Origin: Lysobacterales bacterium
GTDB lineage: Bacteria; Pseudomonadota; Gammaproteobacteria; Xanthomonadales; Ahniellaceae
Assembly (NCBI GenBank): GCA_016721845.1
Contig: JADKHK010000013.1
Location: forward strand, 248,001 to 312,000
Reading direction: 5' to 3'
Length of the DNA stretch: 64,000 nucleotides
Shown: positions 25,439 through 34,762 of the stretch, one piece after another
Layout of the letters: each line of letters starts with the position of its first letter
Position numbering within the stretch: position 1 is the first letter of the stretch
Made by a program: the position numbers and the translations under genes
The notes under the pieces: generated by a model
Databases searched by the model: none
Told to the model about the DNA's origin: nothing
What the model saw: the letters and a program-made list of their open reading frames with translations, nothing else

Positions 25439-26032
25439 ATGGACACGCTGTCGGCCGCACTGGTGCTGTTCCTGGTCATGGATCCGCTGGGCAACGTGCC
25501 ACTGTTCCTGAGCCTGATGAAGGACCTGCCGCCGCAGCGTCGACGCTGGGTGCTGGCGCGCGAACTGGTCATTGCCCTCGGTGCCCTGTTCCTGTTCCTG
25601 CTGGCCGGCAAGCCGATGCTGGATCTGCTCAAACTCGATCTCGAAGCGGTGTCGATCACCGGCGGCATCGTGTTGTTCCTGATCGGCCTGCGCATGATTT
25701 TTCCGCCGAAGGACGGCGTGTTCGGCGAGCAGATCGGCGGTGAACCGTTCATCGTGCCGCTGGCGGTGCCGGGTATCGCCGGACCGTCGACGATGGCGAT
25801 CCTGCTGCTGATGGGACATGAGCATCCGGATCGCACCGTCGATTGGTCGATCGCGCTGACCATGGCCTGGGCGGGCACGGCCGTGGTGCTGTTCGCCGCG
25901 ACCGCGCTCTACCGGTGGCTTGGGGCGAGTGTGCTGTCTGCATTCGAGAAACTGATGGGCATGGTCCTGATCGCGATGTCGGTGCAGATGTTGCTGGATG
26001 GTCTGGCCGGATTCCTCGCTCGGGTAGCCTGA
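25439..26032 (+). CDS. MarC/YhgN family inner-membrane protein
   Basis: A 197-residue integral membrane protein with about six hydrophobic helices. The MDPLGNVPLFLSL motif near the N-terminus and the GGIVLFLIGLRMIF and PLAVPGIAGPSTMAILLL segments are typical of the MarC/YhgN family. MarC was once linked to multiple antibiotic resistance but that link was not upheld; no transport substrate is established. It is the last gene of the grxD unit. Confidence 0.88.
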   Translation: MDTLSAALVLFLVMDPLGNVPLFLSLMKDLPPQRRRWVLARELVIALGALFLFLLAGKPMLDLLKLDLEAVSITGGIVLFLIGLRMIFPPKDGVFGEQIGGEPFIVPLAVPGIAGPSTMAILLLMGHEHPDRTVDWSIALTMAWAGTAVVLFAATALYRWLGASVLSAFEKLMGMVLIAMSVQMLLDGLAGFLARVA

Positions 26033-26238
26033 TCACCAGGCACTCCGGATCACTTGGCAAAAAGTGTTACAACTCAGCACGTTACAAAACTGTCATCGGG
26101 CACTGTTAAACTTCGGTTAACCCCCTTATCGCTTCGCGTGGTTGGACGTGCTGGAGGATCGGTTTTCGATCCATCAGATTGGGCGTCGCGCAATGCCGTT
26201 GGTGGTGCTTTCTTCCGTTGTCACAACAAGGTGCAAAC
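26033..26238 (+). promoter_or_regulatory. AT-richer upstream region of the TonB-dependent receptor gene
   Basis: A 206-bp non-coding stretch, noticeably richer in A/T than the flanks between about 26055 and 26130. TTACAA (26082-26087) and TTAAAC (26106-26111) with 18 bp between them are a possible promoter. AAGG lies seven bases before the receptor ATG. The long 5' leader (about 120 nt) could hold regulation, but I see no recognised riboswitch. Confidence 0.35.
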
Positions 26239-29200
26239 ATGACAAAGCGTAATGCGCTCTCCATGGCGATCCTGCTCGGTTTGGCTGCTGCCATGCCGGT
26301 CGTCGCACAGAACACTTCGGCCGGTCTGACTGGTCGCGTCGTCGATGAATCGGGCGCGCCTGTAGCGAACGCCACGATCGAAGTCGTGCATGCCCCGACG
26401 GGCGCACGCAAGACGGTCGCGACCGACGCCAATGGCCGCTATACCGTGGTCGGTCTGCGCGTCGGCGGTCCGTACACCGTCACCGCGTCGAAGGACAGCC
26501 TGAAAGACGCCGAATCGGACGTCTATCTGGCGCTGGCCGAGCTGACCAATGTCGATGCGCAGCTGGGTGGCGCGGCAGACACCACGTCGCTCGACGCGAT
26601 CACGGTCACTGCCGATGCGATGTCAATGATGTTCAGCGCCGACAAGATGGGCGCGGGCACGAATGTTTCCGGCGAACAGATCGCGGCTTTCCCGTCGATC
26701 GAACGCAATCTGCAGGATTATGCGCGCCTCGATCCGCGCATCGTGCAGACCGACAAGTCGCGTAACGAAATTTCGGTCGGCGGTCAGAACCCGCGCTACA
26801 ACGCGATCAAGGTCGACGGCATCAGCACCAACGACAGCTTCGGTCTCGAAGGCAACAACTTGCCGACGCCGCGCCAGCCGTTCTCGATGGACACCATCGA
26901 AGAAATCGCGGTTGACGTCGCCAACTACGACGTCACGATTTCGGGCGGCGTCGGTGGCGTGATCAATGCCGTGACGAAGTCCGGTACCAACGAATTCCAC
27001 GGATCGCTGTACGGCCTCTACCGTGACAATTCATGGGTGGCCGAGAATGCCGATGGTTCGGATTTCTCCGGTTTCACCGATGAAACCACCTACGGCTTGA
27101 CCGTGGGCGGCCCGATCGTGAAGGACAAGCTGTTCTTCTTCTTCAATTATGAAGACTACAACCAGGGTGCGCCCGGTCCGACGTTCGGCCCGGTCGGCTC
27201 CTCGGCCTCGAACATCGTCAACATCACGCAAGCCGACATCGAGCGTGTGCGTGCCATTGCCGCCGGCTACGGATTCGATGCCGGTTCTTCGGATGTCGGC
27301 GGCGCCGACACGACGGGCGAAGAGTATGGCCTGAAGATCGACTGGAACGTCAACGACGCCCATCGCTTCAACTTCCGTTACGGCACGTCGGACCAGAGTG
27401 TCGCCGTGCTTCCGGGTTTCGGTGGCCAGAACGGCAACCAGATTGCGCTCGGTTCGTACGTGTACCAGCGTGATTTCCAGCTCGATACCTATACGGCGCA
27501 GTTGTTCAGTGACTGGACCGACAGCTTCTCGACCGAAGCCAAGGTGTCGTATCGCGATTATTCGGCCGTGCGCACGCCCAGGGGCGATCTGCCGGCGATC
27601 CAGATTCGAATCGGCACCGGCCTCCTGAATTTGGGGACCGAAGAAAATACCCACGCCAACATTCTCGCGACCGAAACCTGGAACGGCTATCTTGCCGGCA
27701 ACTGGTTCCTCGGCGACCACACCGTGAAGTTCGGTGCGGATTACGAGAACAACGACATCTACAACCTGTTTGGCCGCCGCATCAACGGCTCCTACTCGTT
27801 CAACAGCATCGACCTGTTCGAGCAGGGCATCTCCAGCCGCTACCAGTTGTTTGTCCCGACCGGCGGCAACCTCGATACGATGGCCGCTGCCTGGAGCATT
27901 CGCAATCTTGGCCTGTTCGTGCAGGATTCGTGGGCATTCAGCAACAACTTGACCGTGAACTACGGCTTCCGCGTCGACACGCCGAATGTGGGTGAAGACC
28001 CGCTGTTCAACGCCGCCGCGTCGGCTGCGTTCCACTACGACAACAGCCAGACCATCGACGGCAACAAGACCGTCGCACCGCGCGTCGGCTTCAACTACAC
28101 CTTCGACAGCGAGCGCTCGACCCAGTTGCGCGGCGGTTTCGGCCTGTTCCAGGGTGCGGCTGCCAGCGTGTGGCTGTCCAACCCCTACTCGAACAACGGC
28201 AGCACCTACACCGACTACTTCTTCTCGACCGGCATTACCCATTTCGATCCCGATCGTGGCGATCAGTTGGGTCTGTTCACGCCGGGCACCGGTGGCACCC
28301 AGTCGATCGATTTCGTCGATCCGGACCTGGGCCAGCCCTCGGCCTGGAAGGCGAACTTGGCGATCGATCATGAACTGCCGTGGTGGGGCGCTGTCGCAGC
28401 CGCCGAAGTCATCCTGCTTCAGGTTGAAGAAGGCATCTACTATCAGCACCTGAATCTCGGTGCGCCGACGCGCTTTGGTCAGGATGGTCGTGCGTTGTAC
28501 TGGAACACGGCGGGCTACAACCCGGCAAATTGGCGTCAAGACGGTACCGCGCTGACTGGCACTGCCTCGGGTCGCCAGAACCGCAACCGTTCGTTCAACG
28601 ACGCGATCATCGCCCGACCGACCAACAAGGGCGGTTCGCAGCAGGGCACATTGTCGCTGAGCAAGCCGATGAGCGAGAGCGATTGGTCGTGGATGGCCGC
28701 CTACACCTACACGAATGCCGACGAAGTCAGTGCGCTGACCAGTTCGACGTCGGGTTCGCAGTGGGGCAACGCCAACACCTTCAATCCGAACGAGGAAGTC
28801 AACGCGACCTCGTCGTACGAGATCCGCGATCGCTTCAGCGCCGCAGTCAGCTGGAAGCATGCGTTCTTCGAAGATCTGGACACGACGTTCTCGGTGTTCG
28901 GCGAAAGCCGTTCGGGCCGACCGTTCAGCTTTGTGTTCGATAACGATGCCAATGGCGACAACCGCTCGTCCAACGACCTGCTGTACATCCCGAACGGTCC
29001 GGGCGATGTGGTGTTCGGTTCGGCTGCCGAAGAAACCGCGTTCTGGGCGTACGTGGAGTCGAACGATTACCTGAACTCGCATCGCGGTCAGGTGGCCGAA
29101 CGCAATGGTGCGCGCGGCAAGGACGTCAATCAGTTTGACGTTCGCGTCTCCCAGGAACTGCCGGGCTTCTTCGGCGACAACAAGGCCGAAGTCTGGATGG

Positions 29201-29415
29201 ACATCCTGAATGTCGGCAATTTGTTGAACGAAGATTGGGGCAAGGTCGACGAAGTCGCCTTCCCGGGTAGCTTCGGCGTGGTCGAGTACGGCGGTATCGA
29301 TTCGGCAACGGGTCGCTACGTCTACCGCTTCAACACCCCGGACGTGAGCCGTATCTATGACGACCGCGGCATTTCGCGCTGGTCGCTCCAGGTCGGTTTC
29401 CGCTACGAGTTCTAA
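26239..29415 (+). CDS. Oar-type TonB-dependent outer-membrane receptor
   Basis: A 1058-residue outer-membrane protein. After a signal peptide (ending PVVAQ) it has a carboxypeptidase-regulatory-like domain (about 30-110: GLTGRVVDESGAPVANATIEV, NGRYTVVGLRVGGPYTV). A plug domain (about 115-260) follows, then a 22-strand barrel ending in aromatic F (VGFRYEF). This layout matches Oar-like receptors, some of which take up peptides or export proteases. The substrate cannot be read from sequence, and no transport or TonB gene lies nearby. The start at 26239 is set by the signal peptide. A hairpin follows the stop. Confidence 0.9.
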   Translation: MTKRNALSMAILLGLAAAMPVVAQNTSAGLTGRVVDESGAPVANATIEVVHAPTGARKTVATDANGRYTVVGLRVGGPYTVTASKDSLKDAESDVYLALAELTNVDAQLGGAADTTSLDAITVTADAMSMMFSADKMGAGTNVSGEQIAAFPSIERNLQDYARLDPRIVQTDKSRNEISVGGQNPRYNAIKVDGISTNDSFGLEGNNLPTPRQPFSMDTIEEIAVDVANYDVTISGGVGGVINAVTKSGTNEFHGSLYGLYRDNSWVAENADGSDFSGFTDETTYGLTVGGPIVKDKLFFFFNYEDYNQGAPGPTFGPVGSSASNIVNITQADIERVRAIAAGYGFDAGSSDVGGADTTGEEYGLKIDWNVNDAHRFNFRYGTSDQSVAVLPGFGGQNGNQIALGSYVYQRDFQLDTYTAQLFSDWTDSFSTEAKVSYRDYSAVRTPRGDLPAIQIRIGTGLLNLGTEENTHANILATETWNGYLAGNWFLGDHTVKFGADYENNDIYNLFGRRINGSYSFNSIDLFEQGISSRYQLFVPTGGNLDTMAAAWSIRNLGLFVQDSWAFSNNLTVNYGFRVDTPNVGEDPLFNAAASAAFHYDNSQTIDGNKTVAPRVGFNYTFDSERSTQLRGGFGLFQGAAASVWLSNPYSNNGSTYTDYFFSTGITHFDPDRGDQLGLFTPGTGGTQSIDFVDPDLGQPSAWKANLAIDHELPWWGAVAAAEVILLQVEEGIYYQHLNLGAPTRFGQDGRALYWNTAGYNPANWRQDGTALTGTASGRQNRNRSFNDAIIARPTNKGGSQQGTLSLSKPMSESDWSWMAAYTYTNADEVSALTSSTSGSQWGNANTFNPNEEVNATSSYEIRDRFSAAVSWKHAFFEDLDTTFSVFGESRSGRPFSFVFDNDANGDNRSSNDLLYIPNGPGDVVFGSAAEETAFWAYVESNDYLNSHRGQVAERNGARGKDVNQFDVRVSQELPGFFGDNKAEVWMDILNVGNLLNEDWGKVDEVAFPGSFGVVEYGGIDSATGRYVYRFNTPDVSRIYDDRGISRWSLQVGFRYEF

Positions 29416-29439
29416 GCGGAACACGCTTGCAGGAAATGA

Positions 29440-29469
29440 GGAACGGCCCGCCCTGTGCGGGCCGTTTCC
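29440..29469 (+). terminator. Terminator after the TonB-dependent receptor
   Basis: GGAACGGCCCGC (29440-29451) pairs with GCGGGCCGTTTCC (29457-29469), with one bulge, around a CCTGT loop, 25 bp after the stop. The T-rich tail (TTTCCTTT) is partly inside the stem. Confidence 0.7.
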
Positions 29470-29551
29470 TTTGGTGCCTTGACCGGGCCGCCGTTCTGCG
29501 GAATTCTCTGTTCCCGCCTTCATGGCCTGACAGCGCATCCTGACCATCGGA

Positions 29552-30592
29552 ATGGTCAACATCAGCCTCTTCAAGAACTTCGTACCCCTCGGCGCGCTGC
29601 TGCCGACTGATCGCGCGGAATTGGCGAAATATTCGCGGGTGGGTGTGTATCAGCCCGGGCAGATCATCTTCTCCCGCGGCGAGACCGCACAGACGGTACC
29701 GTTCCTGATCTCGGGTGAAGTGGAAGTGTTTGACGGCGGTCAGGGGCGCGTGATTCGTGGCGATACGCCTGAAGCCCGCAATGCGTTGGCCAACGGTCCG
29801 CGCCGAGTGACCACCGCGACTTGCCTGAAGACCGCCCAGGTCCTGCTGGTCGATCGCGAACACATGGACCTGATCCTGACCTGGTCGCAAACCGGCGGCC
29901 TGGAAGTGACCGAGCATGGGTCACGCAAGAGCGGTGGCGACGATGACTCTCAGGACTGGATGACCGCGCTGCTGCAAAACCAGGCGTTCCATCGCATTCC
30001 GCCCGGCAACATCGCGCAGTTGTTTGCGTGCATGCAGTCGGCGAAGTTCAACAGTGGCGAGACCATCATTCAGCAAGGGGATCGCGGCGACTGCTATTTC
30101 ATCCTCACCGAGGGTCGGGTCCAGGTCGTGCAACAGGATGCCGATGGTTTCAACGAGACCGAGGTGTCGCAGCTCGGAGTGGGCAGTGGTTTCGGTGAGG
30201 AAGCCTTGCTGTCCGGGCAGCCGCGGAATGCCACCGTCGTGGCGCAGACCGATATCGCCGTCATGCGCATCGCATGCCAGGATTTCGAGCGCTTGCTCAA
30301 GGCACCCTTGTTGTCGCAGATGGTGATCGAGGAAGTGACAGCGGAGCATCAGTTGATCGATGTCCGCCTAGCCGATGAATATGCGCGCGGCCATGTGCCG
30401 GGTGCGATCAGCCTGCCGCTCGCGCGTTTGCGCGAATTGGCAGTGCAGCTTGACGCGCAGCGCCCCTGCGCGGTGTATTGCGACTCCGGCCGGCGTAGCG
30501 CTTCGGCCACCTTTCTTCTGTGCGAACGAGGTTTCGACGCACGGCTTGTTGCAGGCGGCGTGCCTGCGGAATTGATGACCGAATCGCGTTGA
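29552..30592 (+). CDS. Double cyclic-nucleotide-binding-domain protein with C-terminal rhodanese domain
   Basis: 346 residues with three modules. Two cNMP-binding (CAP_ED) domains lie at about 10-110 and 148-255; the second keeps the phosphate-binding-cassette shape in GSGFGEEALLSGQPRNATVVA. A rhodanese domain (about 262-345) has active-site C310 in VYCDSGRRSASA and the LIDVRLADEYARGHVPGAI signature. No DNA-binding, membrane or kinase domain is present. It could couple nucleotide or redox signals to sulfur transfer, but this is speculation. It precedes ppnN by 48 bp on the same strand. No signal peptide, so cytoplasmic. Confidence 0.85.
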   Translation: MVNISLFKNFVPLGALLPTDRAELAKYSRVGVYQPGQIIFSRGETAQTVPFLISGEVEVFDGGQGRVIRGDTPEARNALANGPRRVTTATCLKTAQVLLVDREHMDLILTWSQTGGLEVTEHGSRKSGGDDDSQDWMTALLQNQAFHRIPPGNIAQLFACMQSAKFNSGETIIQQGDRGDCYFILTEGRVQVVQQDADGFNETEVSQLGVGSGFGEEALLSGQPRNATVVAQTDIAVMRIACQDFERLLKAPLLSQMVIEEVTAEHQLIDVRLADEYARGHVPGAISLPLARLRELAVQLDAQRPCAVYCDSGRRSASATFLLCERGFDARLVAGGVPAELMTESR

Positions 30593-30640
30593 TCGGTCGT
30601 CTGGCGCGTTCTGCGCCCTGATCAAAGGAATCCCCGAACG

Positions 30641-32011
30641 ATGTCTCCCGTTACTTTGAATGCCCGCATTTCGCCGATGGGCGGCATGGACATGCTGTCG
30701 CGCCAGGAAGTCAGCCGGTTGCGTGATGCCAGCCATGGCGGTCTGCACCAGTTGATGCGCCGCTGTGCGCTCGCCGTATTGTCCAGTGGCTCGACCGCAG
30801 ACGATCCGCGTGCGCTGCTTGACCGTTATCCCGACTTTGATATCCAGGTGCACCAGCAGGATCGTGGCATCAAGTTGGAGTTGATCAACGCGCCGGGAGA
30901 AGCCTTTGTCGAGGGCGAAATCATCCGTGGCATCAGCGAATTGCTGTTCGCCGTGGTGCGCGACATCGCTTACGTCGCCAGCGACATTCAGTCCGGACGG
31001 TTCAATCTCGAAGAGTCGAACGGCATCACCAATGCCGTATTCGAAATCCTGCGTAATGCACGCATTTTGCGCCCACATCTCGACCCGAACTTGGTCGTCT
31101 GCTGGGGCGGGCATTCGATCATGCGCGACGAATACGAATACACCAAGAAAGTGGGCTACCAGCTCGGTCTGCGTGGGCTCGATATCTGCACCGGTTGTGG
31201 GCCGGGCGCGATGAAGGGGCCGATGAAGGGCGCGACAATTGGTCACGCCAAGCAACGTCGCCGCACCAATCGCTACATCGGGATCACCGAGCCGGGCATC
31301 ATCGCCGCCGAGTCGCCGAATCCGATCGTCAACCATCTGGTCATCATGCCGGACATCGAGAAACGCCTCGAAGCCTTCGTGCGCATCGCTCATGCCATCG
31401 TGATCTTCCCGGGTGGCGTCGGTACCGCCGAGGAAATCCTCTATCTGCTCGGCATCCTCGCACATCCGGAAAACGCCACCATTCCCCTGCCGATGATCCT
31501 GACCGGGCCGAAGGAATCAGTGGCCTATTTCGAGCAGATCGATGCGTTCCTGAAGCTATCGATGGGGCCGGACATCGCCGATATGTACCGCATCATCGTC
31601 GATGATCCGAGCGAAGTCGCAGCCGTCGTCAACGCCGGCGTCGACAAGGTGCGACGCAACCGTATCGCCGAAAAGGACGCCTTCTTCTTCAACTGGTCGC
31701 TGAAGATCGACGATGCGCTGCAGCAGCCGTTTCAGCCGACCCACGAAAACATGGCGGCACTCAAGTTGCATCGTGGCCAGGAGACGCACGTACTCGCCGC
31801 AGAGTTGCGCCGCGCGTTTTCTGGCATCGTCGCTGGCAACGTCAAAGAAGAAGGCATCCTTGCGATTGAGCAGCACGGTCCGTTCGAAATCCACGGTGAA
31901 CCCGAGATCATGGCCGCGCTCGATCACTTGCTCGCCGCCTTCGTCCAGCAACACCGCATGAAGTTGCCGGGCGGTGCGGTGTACCAGCCATGTTATCGCG
32001 TGGTCGCCTGA
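30641..32011 (+). CDS. ppnN: Pyrimidine/purine nucleotide 5'-monophosphate nucleosidase PpnN (YgdH)
   Basis: A 456-residue enzyme that splits nucleoside monophosphates into base and ribose 5-phosphate and in E. coli is bound and activated by (p)ppGpp. The central LOG-type Rossmann domain has CTGCGPGAMKGPMKGAT and FPGGVGTAEEILYLLG, the substrate-binding signatures. N- and C-terminal extensions match the DUF4478 and DUF3412 regions, giving the same length as E. coli PpnN (454). Cytoplasmic. The 133 bp after it (32012-32144), before the pilin operon, hold no structure I can identify. Confidence 0.95.
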   Translation: MSPVTLNARISPMGGMDMLSRQEVSRLRDASHGGLHQLMRRCALAVLSSGSTADDPRALLDRYPDFDIQVHQQDRGIKLELINAPGEAFVEGEIIRGISELLFAVVRDIAYVASDIQSGRFNLEESNGITNAVFEILRNARILRPHLDPNLVVCWGGHSIMRDEYEYTKKVGYQLGLRGLDICTGCGPGAMKGPMKGATIGHAKQRRRTNRYIGITEPGIIAAESPNPIVNHLVIMPDIEKRLEAFVRIAHAIVIFPGGVGTAEEILYLLGILAHPENATIPLPMILTGPKESVAYFEQIDAFLKLSMGPDIADMYRIIVDDPSEVAAVVNAGVDKVRRNRIAEKDAFFFNWSLKIDDALQQPFQPTHENMAALKLHRGQETHVLAAELRRAFSGIVAGNVKEEGILAIEQHGPFEIHGEPEIMAALDHLLAAFVQQHRMKLPGGAVYQPCYRVVA

Positions 32012-32144
32012 GATCTGCTGCGTTTCATCGCATTATCGAGGTGGCGTGCCGTTGACCGGGAAGAGGGGCCGTTCGTCGGCCGGTGATTGTCCGGCTGCGA
32101 ACGCCTCGCTAGGGTGCAAGCATCTCGAAACGGTAGCCAGCATC

Positions 32145-32762
32145 ATGACGGTCGCGACATCCAATGTGGTTGCTTCAGTACGTAATCGACAACGCGGCGT
32201 GACGCTGATCGAATTGGTTTTTACGGTTGCGATCGCGGCGATTCTCATGGCGATAGCGGTCCCGAGCTTTCAGTCGGTGATGAATGCCGGCCGCGTGAGT
32301 AATCCGGCGAACGAGATGGTGGCTACCTTGCAGTTGGCACGAGTCGAGGCGTTTCGACGCGGCGAACGTACCGTCGTCTGTCGTAGCGACAATGCCGATA
32401 CCGCTACTCCGTCCTGTAACGCCGGCGCTGGTGCGTGGCGTGGCTGGCTCGCTTTCGTGGATACCGACGGCAACGGCATCGTCGGTGCGACCGAGGTTCG
32501 GTTACGGGCGACCAATGTGAGTGCGCCGACGATCGTCATTCCGAGCACCAGAATTTCGGGTGGATCCAGTCGGATCGTGTTCCGTCCCGATGGGTTGGCG
32601 CATGAGGCCAATGGAACGCTGCTCGTTGCACAGGTTCGCGTCTGTGTGCCGACGACGACGCCAGCCGAGAACGCACGGGATGTCGTCATTTCAGGAGGCG
32701 CACGGATGTCCGTCGTGCGCCGCAACGCCGCGGGCGCTTGTGCCGCGCCGGCGGACTCATGA
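32145..32762 (+). CDS. fimT: Type IV minor pilin, FimT/GspH family
   Basis: A 205-residue prepilin. A basic leader ends in G|VTLIELVFTVAIAAILMAIAVPSF, the type III signal processed by PilD after Gly. The FimT/GspH-type C-terminal domain follows (NEMVATLQLARVEAFRRG, GGSSRIVFRPDGLAH). It heads the fimT-pilV-pilW-pilX-pilY1-pilE cluster, whose minor pilins start pilus assembly. FimT-type minor pilins can contribute to DNA uptake. The ATG at 32145 is chosen because it gives a short leader; upstream in-frame sequence lacks pilin features. Confidence 0.9.
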   Translation: MTVATSNVVASVRNRQRGVTLIELVFTVAIAAILMAIAVPSFQSVMNAGRVSNPANEMVATLQLARVEAFRRGERTVVCRSDNADTATPSCNAGAGAWRGWLAFVDTDGNGIVGATEVRLRATNVSAPTIVIPSTRISGGSSRIVFRPDGLAHEANGTLLVAQVRVCVPTTTPAENARDVVISGGARMSVVRRNAAGACAAPADS

Positions 32763-32779
32763 ATTCGGGAGTGGTTGTC

Positions 32780-33241
32780 ATGAAGCGCAATACGTGGATG
32801 TGCAGACGGCGGGTCCAGTCAGGATCGAGCTTGTTCGAAGTGATGATCGCGGTTCTGGTGCTGTCCACCGGGATGCTTGGCGTTGCGGCGATGCAGTCCA
32901 CGTCGCTGCGCAACAGCCAGAGTGCGTTCCAGCGGAGCCAAGCCGTCGTTCTCACCTATGCCATCTCCGATGCAATGCGCGCGAATGTGGCGTCTGCCCG
33001 CATCAATGCTTACAACCTGACGTTGCCAACAACCGGTTGCACTGTGCCATCGGCCGGCGGGTCGCTGGCGTCGAAAGATTTGAACGCATGGGTGGCGTCG
33101 ATTCAGGCGACGATGGGCGGCAGTGCTTGCGGCGGTGTGGTTTGTGCATTGAACGTGTGTCAGATCACCGTGCGCTGGAACGACGAAGCAGGCACGGGCG
33201 GCGCAACCTCACAGTCGCTGCGTAGCCGGAGCCGCATATGA
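32780..33241 (+). CDS. pilV: Type IV minor pilin PilV
   Basis: A 153-residue prepilin with leader G|SSLFEVMIAVLVLSTGMLGVAAMQ and the PilV-type N-terminal helix (LRNSQSAFQRSQAVVLTYAISDAMRAN, split here by eye into two segments). The small C-terminal domain has two pairs of cysteines. GGGAG at 32767-32771 sits eight bases before ATG 32780; the ATG at 32759, which overlaps the fimT stop, is the alternative start. It overlaps pilW by 4 nt. Confidence 0.88.
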   Translation: MKRNTWMCRRRVQSGSSLFEVMIAVLVLSTGMLGVAAMQSTSLRNSQSAFQRSQAVVLTYAISDAMRANVASARINAYNLTLPTTGCTVPSAGGSLASKDLNAWVASIQATMGGSACGGVVCALNVCQITVRWNDEAGTGGATSQSLRSRSRI

Positions 33242-34212
33242 GCCGATCATTTCATTCCGTTGGCCGGCCGTCTCGGCAATCTGGCCTCAGCTTGATCGAA
33301 CTGATGATTTCGATCGTGCTTGGCCTGCTGATCGCCGGTGCGGCAGTCAGCATGTTCTTGTCGTTCAGTCGCACCTACACCGCCTCGGAAAGTCTGTCGC
33401 GGATTCAGGAAAACGCGCGCATCTCGTTTGAACTCATGTCGCGCGACATGCGCGAGGCTGGCTCCATTCCTTGTTCGCGATACCTGCCGGTAGTGAATGT
33501 ACTGAATGGTGCGGATGGTTCTTGGTGGAATACTTGGGGCAGCGGACTGGTGGGTTACGACAACGGCACTTTTCCTGGCTCGCTTGCGGGAACGGATGCG
33601 GTGCAGGTGATCTCCGGTGCGTCGTCGACTGCGTTCGTTTCGAATCACGCGCCCGTCTCAGCCACATTCACGGTGGCGCCGGCCAGCCACGGATTTGTCG
33701 CAAATGACGTCCTGATGGTCTGCGACTATCGTCAGGCATCGATCTTCCAGATGACCGGCGGCTCCGGCAACTCGGTGGTCCACAACAATTCGGGTACACC
33801 CGGAAACTGCAGCAAAGGACTGGGCTTCAAGAAGCCGAGGGATTGTTCGGCAACGGGTGCCGCATATACCTACCCGGACAATTCGGTGATGGTGCGGCTG
33901 CAGGCGACACGCTGGTATGTCGCCGCCAATGGTCGCGGCAGCAATTCATTGTTCCGGGTCGCGCTGCGAGGATCAACGGTTGGCGCGGCCGAGGAAGTCG
34001 TCGAGGGGGTCTCGGACATGCAGCTGACTTTTCTGCTTCCAGGATCGAGCAACTATGTCGTGGCGAGCTCCATTCCTTCGGCGCGCTGGCGCGACGTGAT
34101 TGCGATGCGCATGGATCTTGGGCTGTCCGGTATTGATCGGGTGGGTACCGACAATTCGGTGATCACTCGCCGTGTCGTGCACACGGTAACCTTGAGGAGT
34201 CGCAACGCATGA
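33238..34212 (+). CDS. pilW: Type IV pilus assembly protein PilW
   Basis: A 324-residue minor pilin. The prepilin signal is G|LSLIELMISIVLGLLIAGAAVSMF, followed by the PilW segment RIQENARISFELMSRDMREAG. The long beta-rich C-terminal domain carries several Cys residues and the VEGVSDMQLTF motif typical of the family. It is joined by 4-nt overlaps to pilV before it and pilX after it, so the three are translated together. Sits at the pilus tip complex in the inner membrane and periplasm. Confidence 0.93.
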   Translation: MSRSFHSVGRPSRQSGLSLIELMISIVLGLLIAGAAVSMFLSFSRTYTASESLSRIQENARISFELMSRDMREAGSIPCSRYLPVVNVLNGADGSWWNTWGSGLVGYDNGTFPGSLAGTDAVQVISGASSTAFVSNHAPVSATFTVAPASHGFVANDVLMVCDYRQASIFQMTGGSGNSVVHNNSGTPGNCSKGLGFKKPRDCSATGAAYTYPDNSVMVRLQATRWYVAANGRGSNSLFRVALRGSTVGAAEEVVEGVSDMQLTFLLPGSSNYVVASSIPSARWRDVIAMRMDLGLSGIDRVGTDNSVITRRVVHTVTLRSRNA

Positions 34213-34751
34213 ATGGCCAACGTTCGATTCGAGCACACGGCCAGCGCGGTGCAGTCCTGGTGATTGTGCTGATTCTGCTGCTGGTGATGACCTGGATGGG
34301 TGTGGCGAGCATGCGCGGCACCTCCATGGGCGAGCGCATGAGTGCCGGTATTTATGACCGCAGCATTTCGTTTCAGGCCGCCGAAGCTGCGCTCCGCGAG
34401 GCAGAGGCATTGATTGCTTTGAAGCCGGTGTTCCCGACCTCCGACTGCAACGCCGGTTTGTGCGCGCAGCGGGTCGATCTCGCCGCGTCGGACACGATGC
34501 GCTGGGAGGATTCGACTGTTGCCTGGCGCGAGGCGGTCTCCAATCTGGATGTCGACAACTCGGGCACCAGCATCGTCGCCGATCCCGAATATTTGATCGA
34601 AGCCATGGGCATTGCTCCGAATTGGCCTGGCTGCGATCGGGAAATTCCTATCAACGAGAAGTGCATGTCTCCTCGCTATCGCGTTTCCGCGCGTAGCGCC
34701 GAGGCGGATCGTGCCAGGGTCGTCCTGCAAGCCAGTGTCAGCGGATTCTAA
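34209..34751 (+). CDS. pilX: Type IV pilus assembly protein PilX
   Basis: A 180-residue minor pilin. The N-terminus GQRGAVLVIVLILLLVMTWMGVASMRG is the PilX type, which lacks the classical E5-containing pilin pattern. It is followed by MGERMSAGIYDRSISFQAAEAALREAE, a strong family marker. In Pseudomonas PilX works with PilW and PilY1 to prime assembly. It overlaps pilW by 4 nt and its stop overlaps the first possible pilY1 ATG by 1 nt. Confidence 0.92.
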   Translation: MNGQRSIRAHGQRGAVLVIVLILLLVMTWMGVASMRGTSMGERMSAGIYDRSISFQAAEAALREAEALIALKPVFPTSDCNAGLCAQRVDLAASDTMRWEDSTVAWREAVSNLDVDNSGTSIVADPEYLIEAMGIAPNWPGCDREIPINEKCMSPRYRVSARSAEADRARVVLQASVSGF

Positions 34752-34762
34752 TGAGGCGTGCC

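Noticed and set aside
27031..29574. 847-codon open frame on the minus strand
   Set aside because: It is antisense to the TonB-dependent receptor, with Arg/Val/Ala-rich low-complexity sequence, no domain and no ribosome site. It is a GC-rich shadow frame.
30593..30640. GGCGC-GTTCT-GCGCC hairpin between the rhodanese gene and ppnN as a terminator
   Set aside because: The stem is only five pairs and there is no T run; the two genes are probably co-transcribed.
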